Assembly (NCBI GenBank): GCA_007988785.1
Contig: BJUU01000008.1
Coordinates: forward strand, 54,363-118,362
Source: Agrococcus baldri
Lineage (GTDB): Bacteria; Actinomycetota; Actinomycetes; Actinomycetales; Microbacteriaceae
Direction: 5' to 3'
Length of the DNA: 64,000 nucleotides
Positions within the stretch are counted from its first letter, which is position 1. Each line of letters begins with the position of its first letter. Below, piece after piece: positions 27,761 to 35,567 of the stretch. The translations under genes and the position numbers were made by a program. The notes under the pieces were generated by a model that did no database searches, had not been told where the DNA came from, and saw only the letters and a list, made by a program, of their open reading frames with translations.

Positions 27761-27804
27761 GAACCGAGTTACGCCACACGGAACTTGCAACAGAACCAAG
27801 TTTC
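27761..27804. promoter_or_regulatory. IclR-type operator region between divergent uronate operons
   Basis: Inverted repeat GGAACTTG (27780-27787) and CAAGTTTC (27797-27804), one mismatch, nine-base spacer. The sequence GAACC(G/A)AGTT occurs twice, at 27761-27770 and 27793-27802. The spacing and composition suit a dimeric IclR protein binding both divergent promoters. Confidence 0.6.
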
Positions 27805-27841
27805 ACGCGTGACCCACCACAGGCTCGAGGAGGAGACGGCG

Positions 27842-28882
27842 TTGCGAGCAGCGAGATACACCGGCGAGGGACGGATCGAGGTCGGCGAGGCCGAGCCCCG
27901 CACCCCTGCCGCCGATGAGGTGACCATCCGCGTCGCCTACAACGGCATCTGCGGCACCGACCTGCACATCGTGCAGGGCCACATGGATGCGCGCGTCGCC
28001 ATGCCCGCCGTCATCGGCCACGAGATGAGCGGCGTCGTCGAGCAGGTCGGCGCCGAGGTCACGGGTCTCGCGACCGGCGCGCCGGTCACGGTCATGCCGC
28101 TGCGCTGGTGCGGCGAGTGCGCCTCGTGCCTCGCCGGCCACCAGCACATCTGCCAGCGGCTCGACTTCGTCGGCATCGACTCGCCGGGCGCCCTGCAGGA
28201 GCTCTGGACGGTGCCCGCCTCGCTCGTGGTGCCGCTGCCCGCGGGCCTGTCGCTGCAGCACGCGGCGCTCGTCGAGCCGCTCGCCGTCGCCGTGCACGAC
28301 GTGCGCCGCTCGCGGCTGCGCGAGGGCGAGACCGCCGTCGTGATCGGCGGCGGCCCCATCGGCCAGCTCATCGCCGTGGTCGCCCGCGCGACCGGCGCCG
28401 CCGTCATCCTCGCCGAGCCCGACGCCGAGCGCCGCGCCTTCGCCGCCGCGCAGGGGGCCACGGTGGTCGACCCGATCGCCGAGGATCTCGCGGGCATCGT
28501 CGAGGCGCAGACCGCCGGGGCGGGCGCCGACGTGGTCTTCGAGGTCGCCGGCACGCGCGGCACGGCGCTCGACGCCACACGCCATGCCCGCACCCGCGGG
28601 CGCGTCGTGTTCGTCGCCATCCACCCGGAGCCCGTGCCCGTCGACCTGCACCGCATCTTCTGGCGCGAGCTCGAGGTGCTCGGCGCCCGCGTGTACGAGC
28701 GCGAGGACTTCGAGCGTGCCGTCGCGCTGCTCGCCGAGGATGCCGTGCCGGCGGATGCGCTCATCACCCGGGTCGTGCAGCTCGACGAGACGCAGACCGC
28801 GTTCGACGCGCTGCTGTCGGCCGCCGCCATGAAGATCCTCGTCGACGTGCAGGGTGCAGACGAGCAGGGAGCCGAGCGATGA
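27842..28882 (+). CDS. Zinc-dependent medium-chain dehydrogenase
   Basis: 346 residues, TTG start with GAGGAGGA seven bases upstream (a GTG at 27809 is a weaker option). Catalytic zinc ligands Cys37 in GICGTD and His60-Glu61 in IGHEMSG; four structural-zinc Cys in RWCGECASCLAGHQHIC; NAD-binding VIGGGPIGQLIAVV. It resembles threonine/sorbitol/butanediol-type dehydrogenases. In this operon it probably oxidises or reduces a uronate-derived polyol or ketoacid; the exact step is unknown, because KduD already supplies the standard reduction. Confidence 0.9.
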   Translation: MRAARYTGEGRIEVGEAEPRTPAADEVTIRVAYNGICGTDLHIVQGHMDARVAMPAVIGHEMSGVVEQVGAEVTGLATGAPVTVMPLRWCGECASCLAGHQHICQRLDFVGIDSPGALQELWTVPASLVVPLPAGLSLQHAALVEPLAVAVHDVRRSRLREGETAVVIGGGPIGQLIAVVARATGAAVILAEPDAERRAFAAAQGATVVDPIAEDLAGIVEAQTAGAGADVVFEVAGTRGTALDATRHARTRGRVVFVAIHPEPVPVDLHRIFWRELEVLGARVYEREDFERAVALLAEDAVPADALITRVVQLDETQTAFDALLSAAAMKILVDVQGADEQGAER

Positions 28883-29634
28883 CCATCTCCTTCGACCTCA
28901 CCGGCACGACCGCCGTCGTGACGGGCGCGCGCCGCGGCATCGGCTTCGCGATGGCAGAGGGGCTCGCGGCAGCGGGCGCCGACATCATCGCCGCATCCGC
29001 CAGCCAGGAGTCCGACGGCGGCGCCATCGGCGCGCGTGTGCGCGAGCTCGGCCGCACCTTCGAGGGCCACGCCGTCGACTTCACCGACCGCGCCGCGGTG
29101 CTCGCCTTCGGCGAGCTCGTGCGCGACCGCGCCGACATCCTGGTCAACAACGCCGGCACCATCCGCCGCTCACCCGCCGCCGAGCATCCGCTCGACTGGT
29201 GGGATGAGGTGCTCGACGTCAACCTGCGCAACCAGTTCGTGCTCACGCAGGCGGTCGGCGCCGGCATGCTCGAGCGCGGCAGCGGCCGGGTGATCTTCAC
29301 GGCGAGCCTGCTGAGCTTCCAGGGCGGCATCAACGTGCCCGGCTACACGGCCGCGAAGTCCGGCATCGCCGGGCTCGTGAAGGCGCTCAGCAACGAGTGG
29401 TCGGCCGGCGGCGTCACCGTCAACGCGATCGCCCCCGGCTACATCGCCACCGACAACACCGCCGCGCTGCGGGCCGACGAGGATCGCTCGCAGGCGATCC
29501 TCGAGCGCATCCCCGCGGGGCGGTGGGGCCGGCCGGAGGATCTGCAGGGGGCCACCGTGTTCCTCGCCAGCCCGGCCGCGGCCTACGTCACGGGCGTGAC
29601 GCTGCCGGTCGACGGCGGTTGGATGGCACGGTGA
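28879..29634 (+). CDS. kduD: 2-dehydro-3-deoxy-D-gluconate 5-dehydrogenase
   Basis: 251 residues. SDR fold with TGARRGIGFAMAEG, NNAGTIRRSPAAE, Ser in TASLLSFQGG and catalytic Tyr-x3-Lys in YTAAKSG. The family-specific segments LLSFQGGINVPGYTAAKSG and APGYIATDNTAALRADEDR point to KduD. It reduces 3-deoxy-hexodiulosonate, the KduI product, to 2-keto-3-deoxygluconate. ATGA overlap with the upstream gene and GTGA overlap with the next show tight coupling. Confidence 0.93.
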   Translation: MTISFDLTGTTAVVTGARRGIGFAMAEGLAAAGADIIAASASQESDGGAIGARVRELGRTFEGHAVDFTDRAAVLAFGELVRDRADILVNNAGTIRRSPAAEHPLDWWDEVLDVNLRNQFVLTQAVGAGMLERGSGRVIFTASLLSFQGGINVPGYTAAKSGIAGLVKALSNEWSAGGVTVNAIAPGYIATDNTAALRADEDRSQAILERIPAGRWGRPEDLQGATVFLASPAAAYVTGVTLPVDGGWMAR

Positions 29635-30272
29635 GCACCACCGAGCCCCGCGCCGCCCACCCCTCGTGGCTCGCCGGCGTCGTGCCGCTCGCCACCGTCG
29701 CCGACGAGGCGGCCGCCGACGCGATCGCCGACGGCCTGGTCGCCGGCGGCCTGCCGGTGCTGGAGGTGGCGCTGCGCAACGACTTCGGGCTCGCCGCCAT
29801 CGCACGCATCGCCGCCCGCGGCGACGTCGCCGTCGGCGCCGGCACCGTGCTGAGCCCCGAGCAGCTGCAGCGCAGCCTCGACGCGGGCGCGCGCTTCATC
29901 GTCGCTCCCGGCCTCGACGAGCAGGTCGTCGAGGCGGCGCTCGCGGCCGGCGTGCCGGTGCTGCCCGGCGTGCAGACCGCGAGCGAGGTGCAGCGCGGCC
30001 TGCGGCTGGGCCTCGACCGGCTGAAGCTGTTCCCCGCGGCGGTCGCCGGCGGGCTCGAGCTGCTCGGCGCCTTCGCGCCGGTGTTCCCGGCGGTGCGCTT
30101 CATGCCCTCCGGGGGCGTGGGGCCGGCGAACCTGCGCGACTACCTCGCGCACCCGGCGGTCTTCGCCGCCAGCGGCTCGTGGATCGCCTCGGCCGAGCGG
30201 GTCGCCGCGGGGCCGGAGGCGATCGCCGCAGCGGCCCGCGAGGCCGCCGAGATCGCGGAGGCGGCGGCGTGA
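29631..30272 (+). CDS. eda: KDPG aldolase (bifunctional KDPG/KHG aldolase)
   Basis: 213 residues, GTG start in the GTGA overlap. TIM-barrel class I aldolase: Glu45 and Arg49 in LEVALR and the Schiff-base Lys132 in RLKLFPAA, close to the E. coli numbering, with GAGTVLSPEQLQ and MPSGGV for phosphate binding. It splits 2-keto-3-deoxy-6-phosphogluconate to pyruvate and glyceraldehyde 3-phosphate, the last step of this uronate route. Its order before the kinase is unusual for the reaction sequence but common in operons. Confidence 0.93.
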   Translation: MSTTEPRAAHPSWLAGVVPLATVADEAAADAIADGLVAGGLPVLEVALRNDFGLAAIARIAARGDVAVGAGTVLSPEQLQRSLDAGARFIVAPGLDEQVVEAALAAGVPVLPGVQTASEVQRGLRLGLDRLKLFPAAVAGGLELLGAFAPVFPAVRFMPSGGVGPANLRDYLAHPAVFAASGSWIASAERVAAGPEAIAAAAREAAEIAEAAA

Positions 30273-31210
30273 GCGTCGTCACGATCGGCGAGTCGCTCGG
30301 CCTGCTCGTCGCCTCGCGGCTCGGCAGGCTCGAGCTCGTGCCGAGCATGGATCTGCACTTCGGCGGCGCCGAGAGCAACGTCGCGATCGGGCTCGCCCGG
30401 CTGGGCGTGCCCGTCACCTGGATGGGTCGGCTCGGCGACGACGCGATCGGCCGCCTGGTCGAGCGGCAGCTGCGCGCCGAGGGCGTCACGCCGAGCATCA
30501 CGCGCGACGCCGAGGCACCCACCGCGCTCATGCTCAAGGAGCGGCCCGCCGCCGGCGCGAGCGCCGTCAGCTACTACCGCGCCGGCAGCGCCGGCTCGCG
30601 ACTGGCGCCCGCCGACCTCGACCTCGAGGCCATCCGCGGCGCGCGCGTGCTGCACCTGACCGGCATCAGCGCGGCCCTGAGCGACTCCTCGCGAGCGGCC
30701 CTCGACGCGGCGATCGACGCCGCCCGCGCGGCCGGCGCGATCGTCTCGTTCGACGTCAACCACCGCTCGAGGCTGTGGGGCGCCGAGCAGGCGGCGCCCG
30801 CGTACCGCGCGATCGCCGCTCGGGCCGATCTGGTCTTCGCGGGCGACGACGAGGCCGAGCTGCTCACCGGCGAGCGCGAGCCGCAGGCGCAGGCCGAGGC
30901 CATCGCGGCGCTCGGGCCCACGCAGGTGGTCATCAAGCGCGGCGCCGATGGCGCGGTCGGCCTCGCCGACGGCGAGCGGGTCGAGCGGCTCGCCTTCGCG
31001 GTCGACGCGATCGACTCGGTCGGCGCGGGCGACGCCTTCGTGGCCGGCTACCTCGCCGAGCTGCTGGCCGGGGCGGGGCTCGCCGAGCGGCTGCGCACCG
31101 GCGCCGCCTGCGGAGCGATCGCGTGCACCGCGCCGGGCGACTGGGAGGCCGCGCCCGACCGGGCGGCGATCGCCCGGCTGCTCGACGGCGGCGACCCCGT
31201 GCAGCGCTGA
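30269..31210 (+). CDS. kdgK: 2-keto-3-deoxygluconate kinase (PfkB family)
   Basis: 313 residues, GTG start overlapping the aldolase stop. PfkB features: GGAESNVAIGLARLG near the N-terminus, MGRLGDDAIG, FDVNHRSRLWG typical of KDG kinases, VIKRGADGAVG and the C-terminal SVGAGDAFVAGYL with the catalytic Asp. It phosphorylates KDG to KDPG for the aldolase encoded upstream. Its last codons and stop are repeated downstream as a hairpin-forming 15-bp repeat. Confidence 0.93.
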   Translation: MSVVTIGESLGLLVASRLGRLELVPSMDLHFGGAESNVAIGLARLGVPVTWMGRLGDDAIGRLVERQLRAEGVTPSITRDAEAPTALMLKERPAAGASAVSYYRAGSAGSRLAPADLDLEAIRGARVLHLTGISAALSDSSRAALDAAIDAARAAGAIVSFDVNHRSRLWGAEQAAPAYRAIAARADLVFAGDDEAELLTGEREPQAQAEAIAALGPTQVVIKRGADGAVGLADGERVERLAFAVDAIDSVGAGDAFVAGYLAELLAGAGLAERLRTGAACGAIACTAPGDWEAAPDRAAIARLLDGGDPVQR

Positions 31211-31262
31211 CCGGTGCAGCGCCGACCGGTGCAGCGCCGACTCGCGCAGCGCTGCACCGGCG
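31201..31262. repeat. 15-bp tandem repeat with stop codon, forming a terminator hairpin
   Basis: GTGCAGCGC plus TGACCG or CGACCG or CGACTCG, three copies, starting in the last kdgK codons (31201, 31216, 31231). The right arm GCGCTGCACCGG (31251-31262) can pair with either CCGGTGCAGCGC copy (31213-31224 or 31228-31239), 12 bp. Located between convergent kdgK and the FBP gene, so it may end transcription in both directions. Confidence 0.75.
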
Positions 31263-31265
31263 AGC

Positions 31266-31757
31266 TCAGCGTCGAGCTACCGCCTCGGCGAACTCCGCCG
31301 CGCGCAGCCGCAGCTCGTCGATGCGACGGTCGCGCGCCGCCTCGCGGTCGTAGCCCTCGTACGCGAGCACCGGCAGCCTGCGCACGTTCTGCGAGCACTG
31401 GAAGCGCTCGCACACGAGGGTGCCGAGCGTGTCGCCCTTGCGGCCGGCGGGGCCGGCGCGTCTGGCGCTGAGGAACACGACCTCGTTCGGCAGCTGCACG
31501 TCCTGGCACCAGCTGCACTGCGCGCGGGCGCGCGGCGCGGCCTCGGCCTGCTGGAAGAGGATGCCGACGAGGTCGCCCTCGAGCGTGGGGATGACCGCGT
31601 AGGCGCGGCGCGGCAGCTTCTGGTCGCGCCAGCCGAGGAAGTCGAGCGACTCCCAGCCGGTCTCCTCGAAGCGTTCGGGCAGGGTGATGAGCGTCGTCTC
31701 CTTGCGGCTGGCGTTCACGAACGCGCCGCGGAGCTGCTGCTCGCCGATGGGGAGCAT
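31266..31757 (-). CDS. FBP domain (EF-G-binding/FusB-like zinc finger) protein
   Basis: 163 residues. The C-terminal half has a four-Cys treble-clef zinc finger, CSWCQDVQ near residue 80 and CERFQCSQN near 116, as in the FBP domain related to staphylococcal FusB, which binds elongation factor G and frees it from fusidic-acid-stalled ribosomes. Actinobacterial members are poorly studied; some may act in normal translation. No signal peptide. AGAGG is seven bases before the ATG. A 150-base leader with a small ORF, C-rich tract and hairpin precedes it. Confidence 0.85.
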   Translation of the reverse strand: MLPIGEQQLRGAFVNASRKETTLITLPERFEETGWESLDFLGWRDQKLPRRAYAVIPTLEGDLVGILFQQAEAAPRARAQCSWCQDVQLPNEVVFLSARRAGPAGRKGDTLGTLVCERFQCSQNVRRLPVLAYEGYDREAARDRRIDELRLRAAEFAEAVARR

Positions 31758-31773
31758 GAGGTGCCTCTCTGTG

Positions 31774-31800
31774 CGCCGGCGCGCACGTGCGCAGCCGGCG
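31774..31800 (-). promoter_or_regulatory. Hairpin immediately upstream of the FBP ribosome site
   Basis: CGCCGGC and GCCGGCG arms enclose the self-complementary GCGCACGTGCGC, giving a nearly uninterrupted stem of about 13 bp. It lies 16 bases from the ATG and could control access to the start or pause RNA polymerase. Confidence 0.6.
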
Positions 31801-31838
31801 AGATGGGTGATGGATGGGTGAGGAAGGGGAGGGAGCAG
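31801..31838 (-). promoter_or_regulatory. C-rich, G-poor tract (possible Rho-loading site)
   Basis: As RNA the 38 bases contain 22 C, 10 U, 5 A and 1 G. Such a C-over-G bubble in a very GC-rich genome is what Rho needs. It lies just after the stop of the 22-codon leader ORF. Confidence 0.45.
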
Positions 31839-31841
31839 CGC

Positions 31842-31910
31842 TCACCTACCGACGACGGGGTTGCCGCCGTCGACCTCCTCACGCCCGAAGGGCATCACCG
31901 GTTCATGCAC
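31842..31910 (-). CDS. 22-codon leaderless ORF upstream of the FBP gene
   Basis: GTG start exactly six bases after a TAGGCT -10 box, the same geometry as over a dozen genes in this window. The peptide begins MHEPVMPFGR, continues EEVDG and ends GNPVVGR before TGA. An internal ATG (31895) would give a 17-residue version. Codons are GC-rich at third positions (17 of 22). It is followed by the C-rich tract and hairpin and then the FBP gene, the layout of a leader-peptide attenuator. A stand-alone micropeptide is also possible. I do not recognise the peptide. Confidence 0.5.
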   Translation of the reverse strand: MHEPVMPFGREEVDGGNPVVGR

Positions 31911-31916
31911 CCGGCA

Positions 31917-31922
31917 AGCCTA
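31917..31922 (-). promoter_or_regulatory. -10 box TAGGCT for the leader ORF and FBP gene
   Basis: Six bases before the GTG at 31910; divergent to the purA box at 31979. Confidence 0.55.
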
Positions 31923-31978
31923 CGCGCGTGGCCGCGCCACCGCATCCGTCATCGTCGTCCCGTGCTGATGCCGCTCGA

Positions 31979-31984
31979 TAGGCT
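31979..31984 (+). promoter_or_regulatory. -10 box TAGGCT for purA
   Basis: The transcript would start near 31991 and carry a 27-base leader with GAAGGGAAG before the ATG at 32018. Confidence 0.5.
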
Positions 31985-32017
31985 TGGGTGTACGCGAACC
32001 CGTCGAAGGGAAGCTCC

Positions 32018-33304
<1,287 letters not shown>

Positions 33305-33311
33305 CGGCGAA

Positions 33312-33374
33312 CTCAACGGCCATGCCGGGCCGATGTGCATCCTGCGTGCACATCGTGCCCGCATGGCCGTCGAG
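33312..33374 (+). terminator. Long imperfect hairpin after purA
   Basis: 28-base arms (33312-33339 and 33347-33374), 24 of 28 paired, seven-base loop. It starts seven bases after the purA stop. The outer part CTCAACGGCCAT-N7-CGATGTG recurs at the window start, so it belongs to a repeat family as well as being a likely terminator. Confidence 0.75.
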
Positions 33375-33390
33375 CCTTCCGCGGCCGGCG

Positions 33391-33454
33391 CTTGACCTTG
33401 ACGCGGCTTGACCTTGACACGGCTTGACCTTCACGCGGCTTGACCTTGACACCG
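33391..33454. repeat. Four 16-bp direct repeats of a MerR half-operator
   Basis: CTTGACCTTGACGCGG, CTTGACCTTGACACGG, CTTGACCTTCACGCGG and CTTGACCTTGACACCG lie head to tail. Only the last copy is completed by an opposite half (GTGACAAGGT) to make a palindrome. Confidence 0.9.
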
Positions 33455-33470
33455 TGACAAGGTGCACGCT
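33440..33470 (+). promoter_or_regulatory. MerR-type promoter/operator of the HEAT-MerR operon
   Basis: TTGACC (33440-33445) and CACGCT (33465-33470) are separated by 19 bases, the long spacer typical of MerR-activated promoters. The spacer is covered by a 21-bp palindrome, halves ACCTTGACAC and GTGACAAGGT (33443-33463), with two mismatched pairs. Confidence 0.75.
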
Positions 33471-33490
33471 GTGCTGAGGAGGTGCTCGAG

Positions 33491-34162
33491 ATGACCACGA
33501 CCCCGCACGCCCGCCAGTCCGCTCTGCTCGCGGCCCTGAGCCACGACGACTCGTCGGCGCGGCTGCAGGCCGCGCTGACGGCCGGCACCTACCCCGACCC
33601 CGCCCAGGTCGAGGCGCTCGTGGCGCGCTGTGCCGTCGAGCCCGACTTCTCCGTGCGCGACATGCTCACCTGGGCGATCATCCGCCACCCCTCGTCGGTG
33701 ACGCTGCCGGCGGTGCTGCCCGAGCTCGACTCGCCCCTCGCGCAGGCCCGCTCGCAGGCGCTGCACACGCTCTCGAAGATCGCTGAGCCGTCGAGCTGGT
33801 CCGCCATCCCCGCCGGCGTGCTCCACGACGCCGACGACGAGGTCGCTCGCGCCGGCTGGCGCGCGGCCGTCGCGCTCGTGCCCGAGGCGGGGCGCGCCGC
33901 CCTGGCTGAGCAGCTCGCGACCGAGCTGGGCCGCGGCGGGCTCGAGGTGCAGCGCAGCCTCAGCCGTGCCTTCGTCGAGCTCGAGGACGTGGCGGATGCG
34001 GCGCTGCACACCGCGAGCACCACCGGTGCCGAGTCGGTGCGCATCCACGCGCTCGCGACCCTCGCGCTGCTCGCCGACCCCGACTCGAGCTTCGCCGGCC
34101 ACCTCGAGCAGGCGAAGCGCGCCGCGATCCTGCGGGACGCGCCGCTGCCGGGCGCGGGCTGA
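33491..34162 (+). CDS. HEAT-repeat protein coupled to MerR
   Basis: 223 residues of helical repeats (ARSQALHTLSKIAE, DDEVARAGWRAAVALVPEAG, VRIHALATLALLAD), consistent with a HEAT-like solenoid and no enzymatic motif. The ATG at 33491 is eight bases after GAGGAGG; a GTG at 33482 overlaps that site and is unlikely. The TGA overlaps the MerR ATG (TGATG). As a solenoid partner of a HEAT-fused regulator it may bind the same protein or ligand and tune the regulator. Confidence 0.75.
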   Translation: MTTTPHARQSALLAALSHDDSSARLQAALTAGTYPDPAQVEALVARCAVEPDFSVRDMLTWAIIRHPSSVTLPAVLPELDSPLAQARSQALHTLSKIAEPSSWSAIPAGVLHDADDEVARAGWRAAVALVPEAGRAALAEQLATELGRGGLEVQRSLSRAFVELEDVADAALHTASTTGAESVRIHALATLALLADPDSSFAGHLEQAKRAAILRDAPLPGAG

Positions 34163-35148
34163 TGCTGATCGGCGAGGTCGCGCGGCGCTCCGGCGTCAGC
34201 AGCCGCATGCTGCGCCACTACGACCGGCTCGGCCTCGTCGCGCCCTCGGAGCGCACCGACGGCGGCTACCGCGAGTACGGGCAGGGCGACCTCGAGCGGC
34301 TGCTGCGGGTCGAGGCGCTGCGATCGCTCGGCCTCTCGCTCGCCCAGGTCGGCGAGGTGCTCGACGACGCCGCCTCCGCACCAGCGGCGCTCGTGCCACG
34401 CCTGATCGCGCAGGCCGAGGAGCGCATCGCCCGCGAGCGGCAGCTGCTCGAGCGGCTGCGCGGCATCGAGCAGGCGGGCGCGACCGACTGGCAGGCGGCG
34501 CTCGAGGCCGTCGCGCTGCTGCGCGGCCTCGGCTCCGAGCAGGCGATCGACCGACAGCGCGCCGCCCTCGACGCCGGCACCGGCAGCGCCGTCGGCGGCG
34601 CCGCGCTGGCAGAGGCGGTGCTGGGCGAGCGCGAGCAGAACGTCGCCGGCGCGCTGCGCTGGGCCCTCGCCGCCGGCGACGGCGGCGCAGCCCTGCCGAC
34701 CCTCGCGGCGGCCCTCGCCTCGCCCGACGTCGAGGTGCGGCGCCGCGCGGTCGACGCGCTCGCCGAGCTGCGCGGCGAGGCGGCGGATGCGGCGCTGCGC
34801 ACCGCGCTCGCCGACGCGGATGCGGTGGTGCGGGGGCGCGCCGCGCTCGCGCTCGCCGGCCGCGGCGACCCGTGCGCCGAGCCCGCGCTCGTGGCCATGG
34901 TGGTCGAGGGCGAGCGCGATGTCGACGCGGCCGAGGGCCTCGCGGCACTGGCTGTGCAGACCGGGCCGGAGCCGAGCATCCGCCACCTCGTCGCGCGTCT
35001 CGACGGCGCCGACGCCGAGGTGCGGCGACGCATCGCGCAGGCCCTCGTCGAGCTGCCGAGCGAGGCGGCGACGGCGGCGCTCGAGCGCCTCGCCCTCGAC
35101 CGCGAGCCCTCGGTCGCGCTCACCGCGAAGGCGGCGCTGCGCCGCTGA
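34162..35148 (+). CDS. MerR family regulator with C-terminal HEAT repeats
   Basis: 328 residues. MerR winged helix: LIGEVARRSGVSSRMLRHYDRLGL then GGYREYGQGDLERLLRVEALRSLG and the coiled-coil dimer helix (about 70-105). A middle helical region is followed by HEAT-like repeats (DVEVRRRAVDALAELRG, DAVVRGRAALALAGRG, DAEVRRRIAQALVELPS) up to the end. No Cys-based metal site is present, so a protein or peptide signal is more likely than a metal. It is translated with the HEAT gene and presumably acts on the 33391-33470 operator array. Confidence 0.87.
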   Translation: MLIGEVARRSGVSSRMLRHYDRLGLVAPSERTDGGYREYGQGDLERLLRVEALRSLGLSLAQVGEVLDDAASAPAALVPRLIAQAEERIARERQLLERLRGIEQAGATDWQAALEAVALLRGLGSEQAIDRQRAALDAGTGSAVGGAALAEAVLGEREQNVAGALRWALAAGDGGAALPTLAAALASPDVEVRRRAVDALAELRGEAADAALRTALADADAVVRGRAALALAGRGDPCAEPALVAMVVEGERDVDAAEGLAALAVQTGPEPSIRHLVARLDGADAEVRRRIAQALVELPSEAATAALERLALDREPSVALTAKAALRR

Positions 35149-35153
35149 GGCGG

Positions 35154-35555
35154 TCAGCCCGCGTGCTCGAACCCGATCAGCCAGCGGATGCCGAAGCGGT
35201 CGACGACCTGCCCGTCGCTCGCGCCCCACGGCCGCTCCTGCAGCGCGTCGAGCACGGTGCCGCCCTCGCTGAGCGACGCGAACCAGCGGCTGAGCGTCGC
35301 CGGCTCGGCGGTGCCGAGCAGCGCCACGCTCAGCCCCGTCATGCGCACCGGCTCGTCATCGCCGACGGCGTCGGTGGCGTAGAGGGTCACCGGCCCGACG
35401 AGCATGCCGTGGCCGATCGCATCCGCCGGCCCGTCGTCGCGGCCCATCTCGGCGAGCGTGTGCATGGCGAGCTCGCCGCCGAACACGCCCTGGTAGAACG
35501 TGAGCGCCTCGCGGGTGCTGCCGGGGAACCAGATGTAGATCGACATCGCGGTCAT
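35154..35555 (-). CDS. VOC family protein (PhnB/glyoxalase-like)
   Basis: 133 residues: FPGSTREALTFYQGVFGGELAMHTLAEM at the N-terminus and GGTVLDALQERPWGASDGQVVDRFGIRWLIGF near the end are typical PhnB-type VOC. The metal-binding positions of true glyoxalase are only partly present. It follows the DUF899 gene by 12 bp and is probably in the same transcript, a pair often seen in actinobacteria. GAGGGG lies upstream of the ATG at 35555. Confidence 0.85.
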   Translation of the reverse strand: MTAMSIYIWFPGSTREALTFYQGVFGGELAMHTLAEMGRDDGPADAIGHGMLVGPVTLYATDAVGDDEPVRMTGLSVALLGTAEPATLSRWFASLSEGGTVLDALQERPWGASDGQVVDRFGIRWLIGFEHAG

Positions 35556-35567
35556 GGGTGCTGCCCC

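Noticed and set aside
27780..27804. Operator assigned to a GntR regulator
   Set aside because: The only regulator in the locus is IclR-type and the repeat spacing fits that family at least as well.
26735..28882. 715-codon frame suggesting a fusion upstream of the Zn-dehydrogenase
   Set aside because: The first 360 codons are antisense to dctP and cross the promoter region; the TTG at 27842 with GAGGAGGA is the right start.
33482..33490. GTG start for the HEAT-repeat gene
   Set aside because: It overlaps the GAGGAGG ribosome site, which is correctly spaced for the ATG at 33491.
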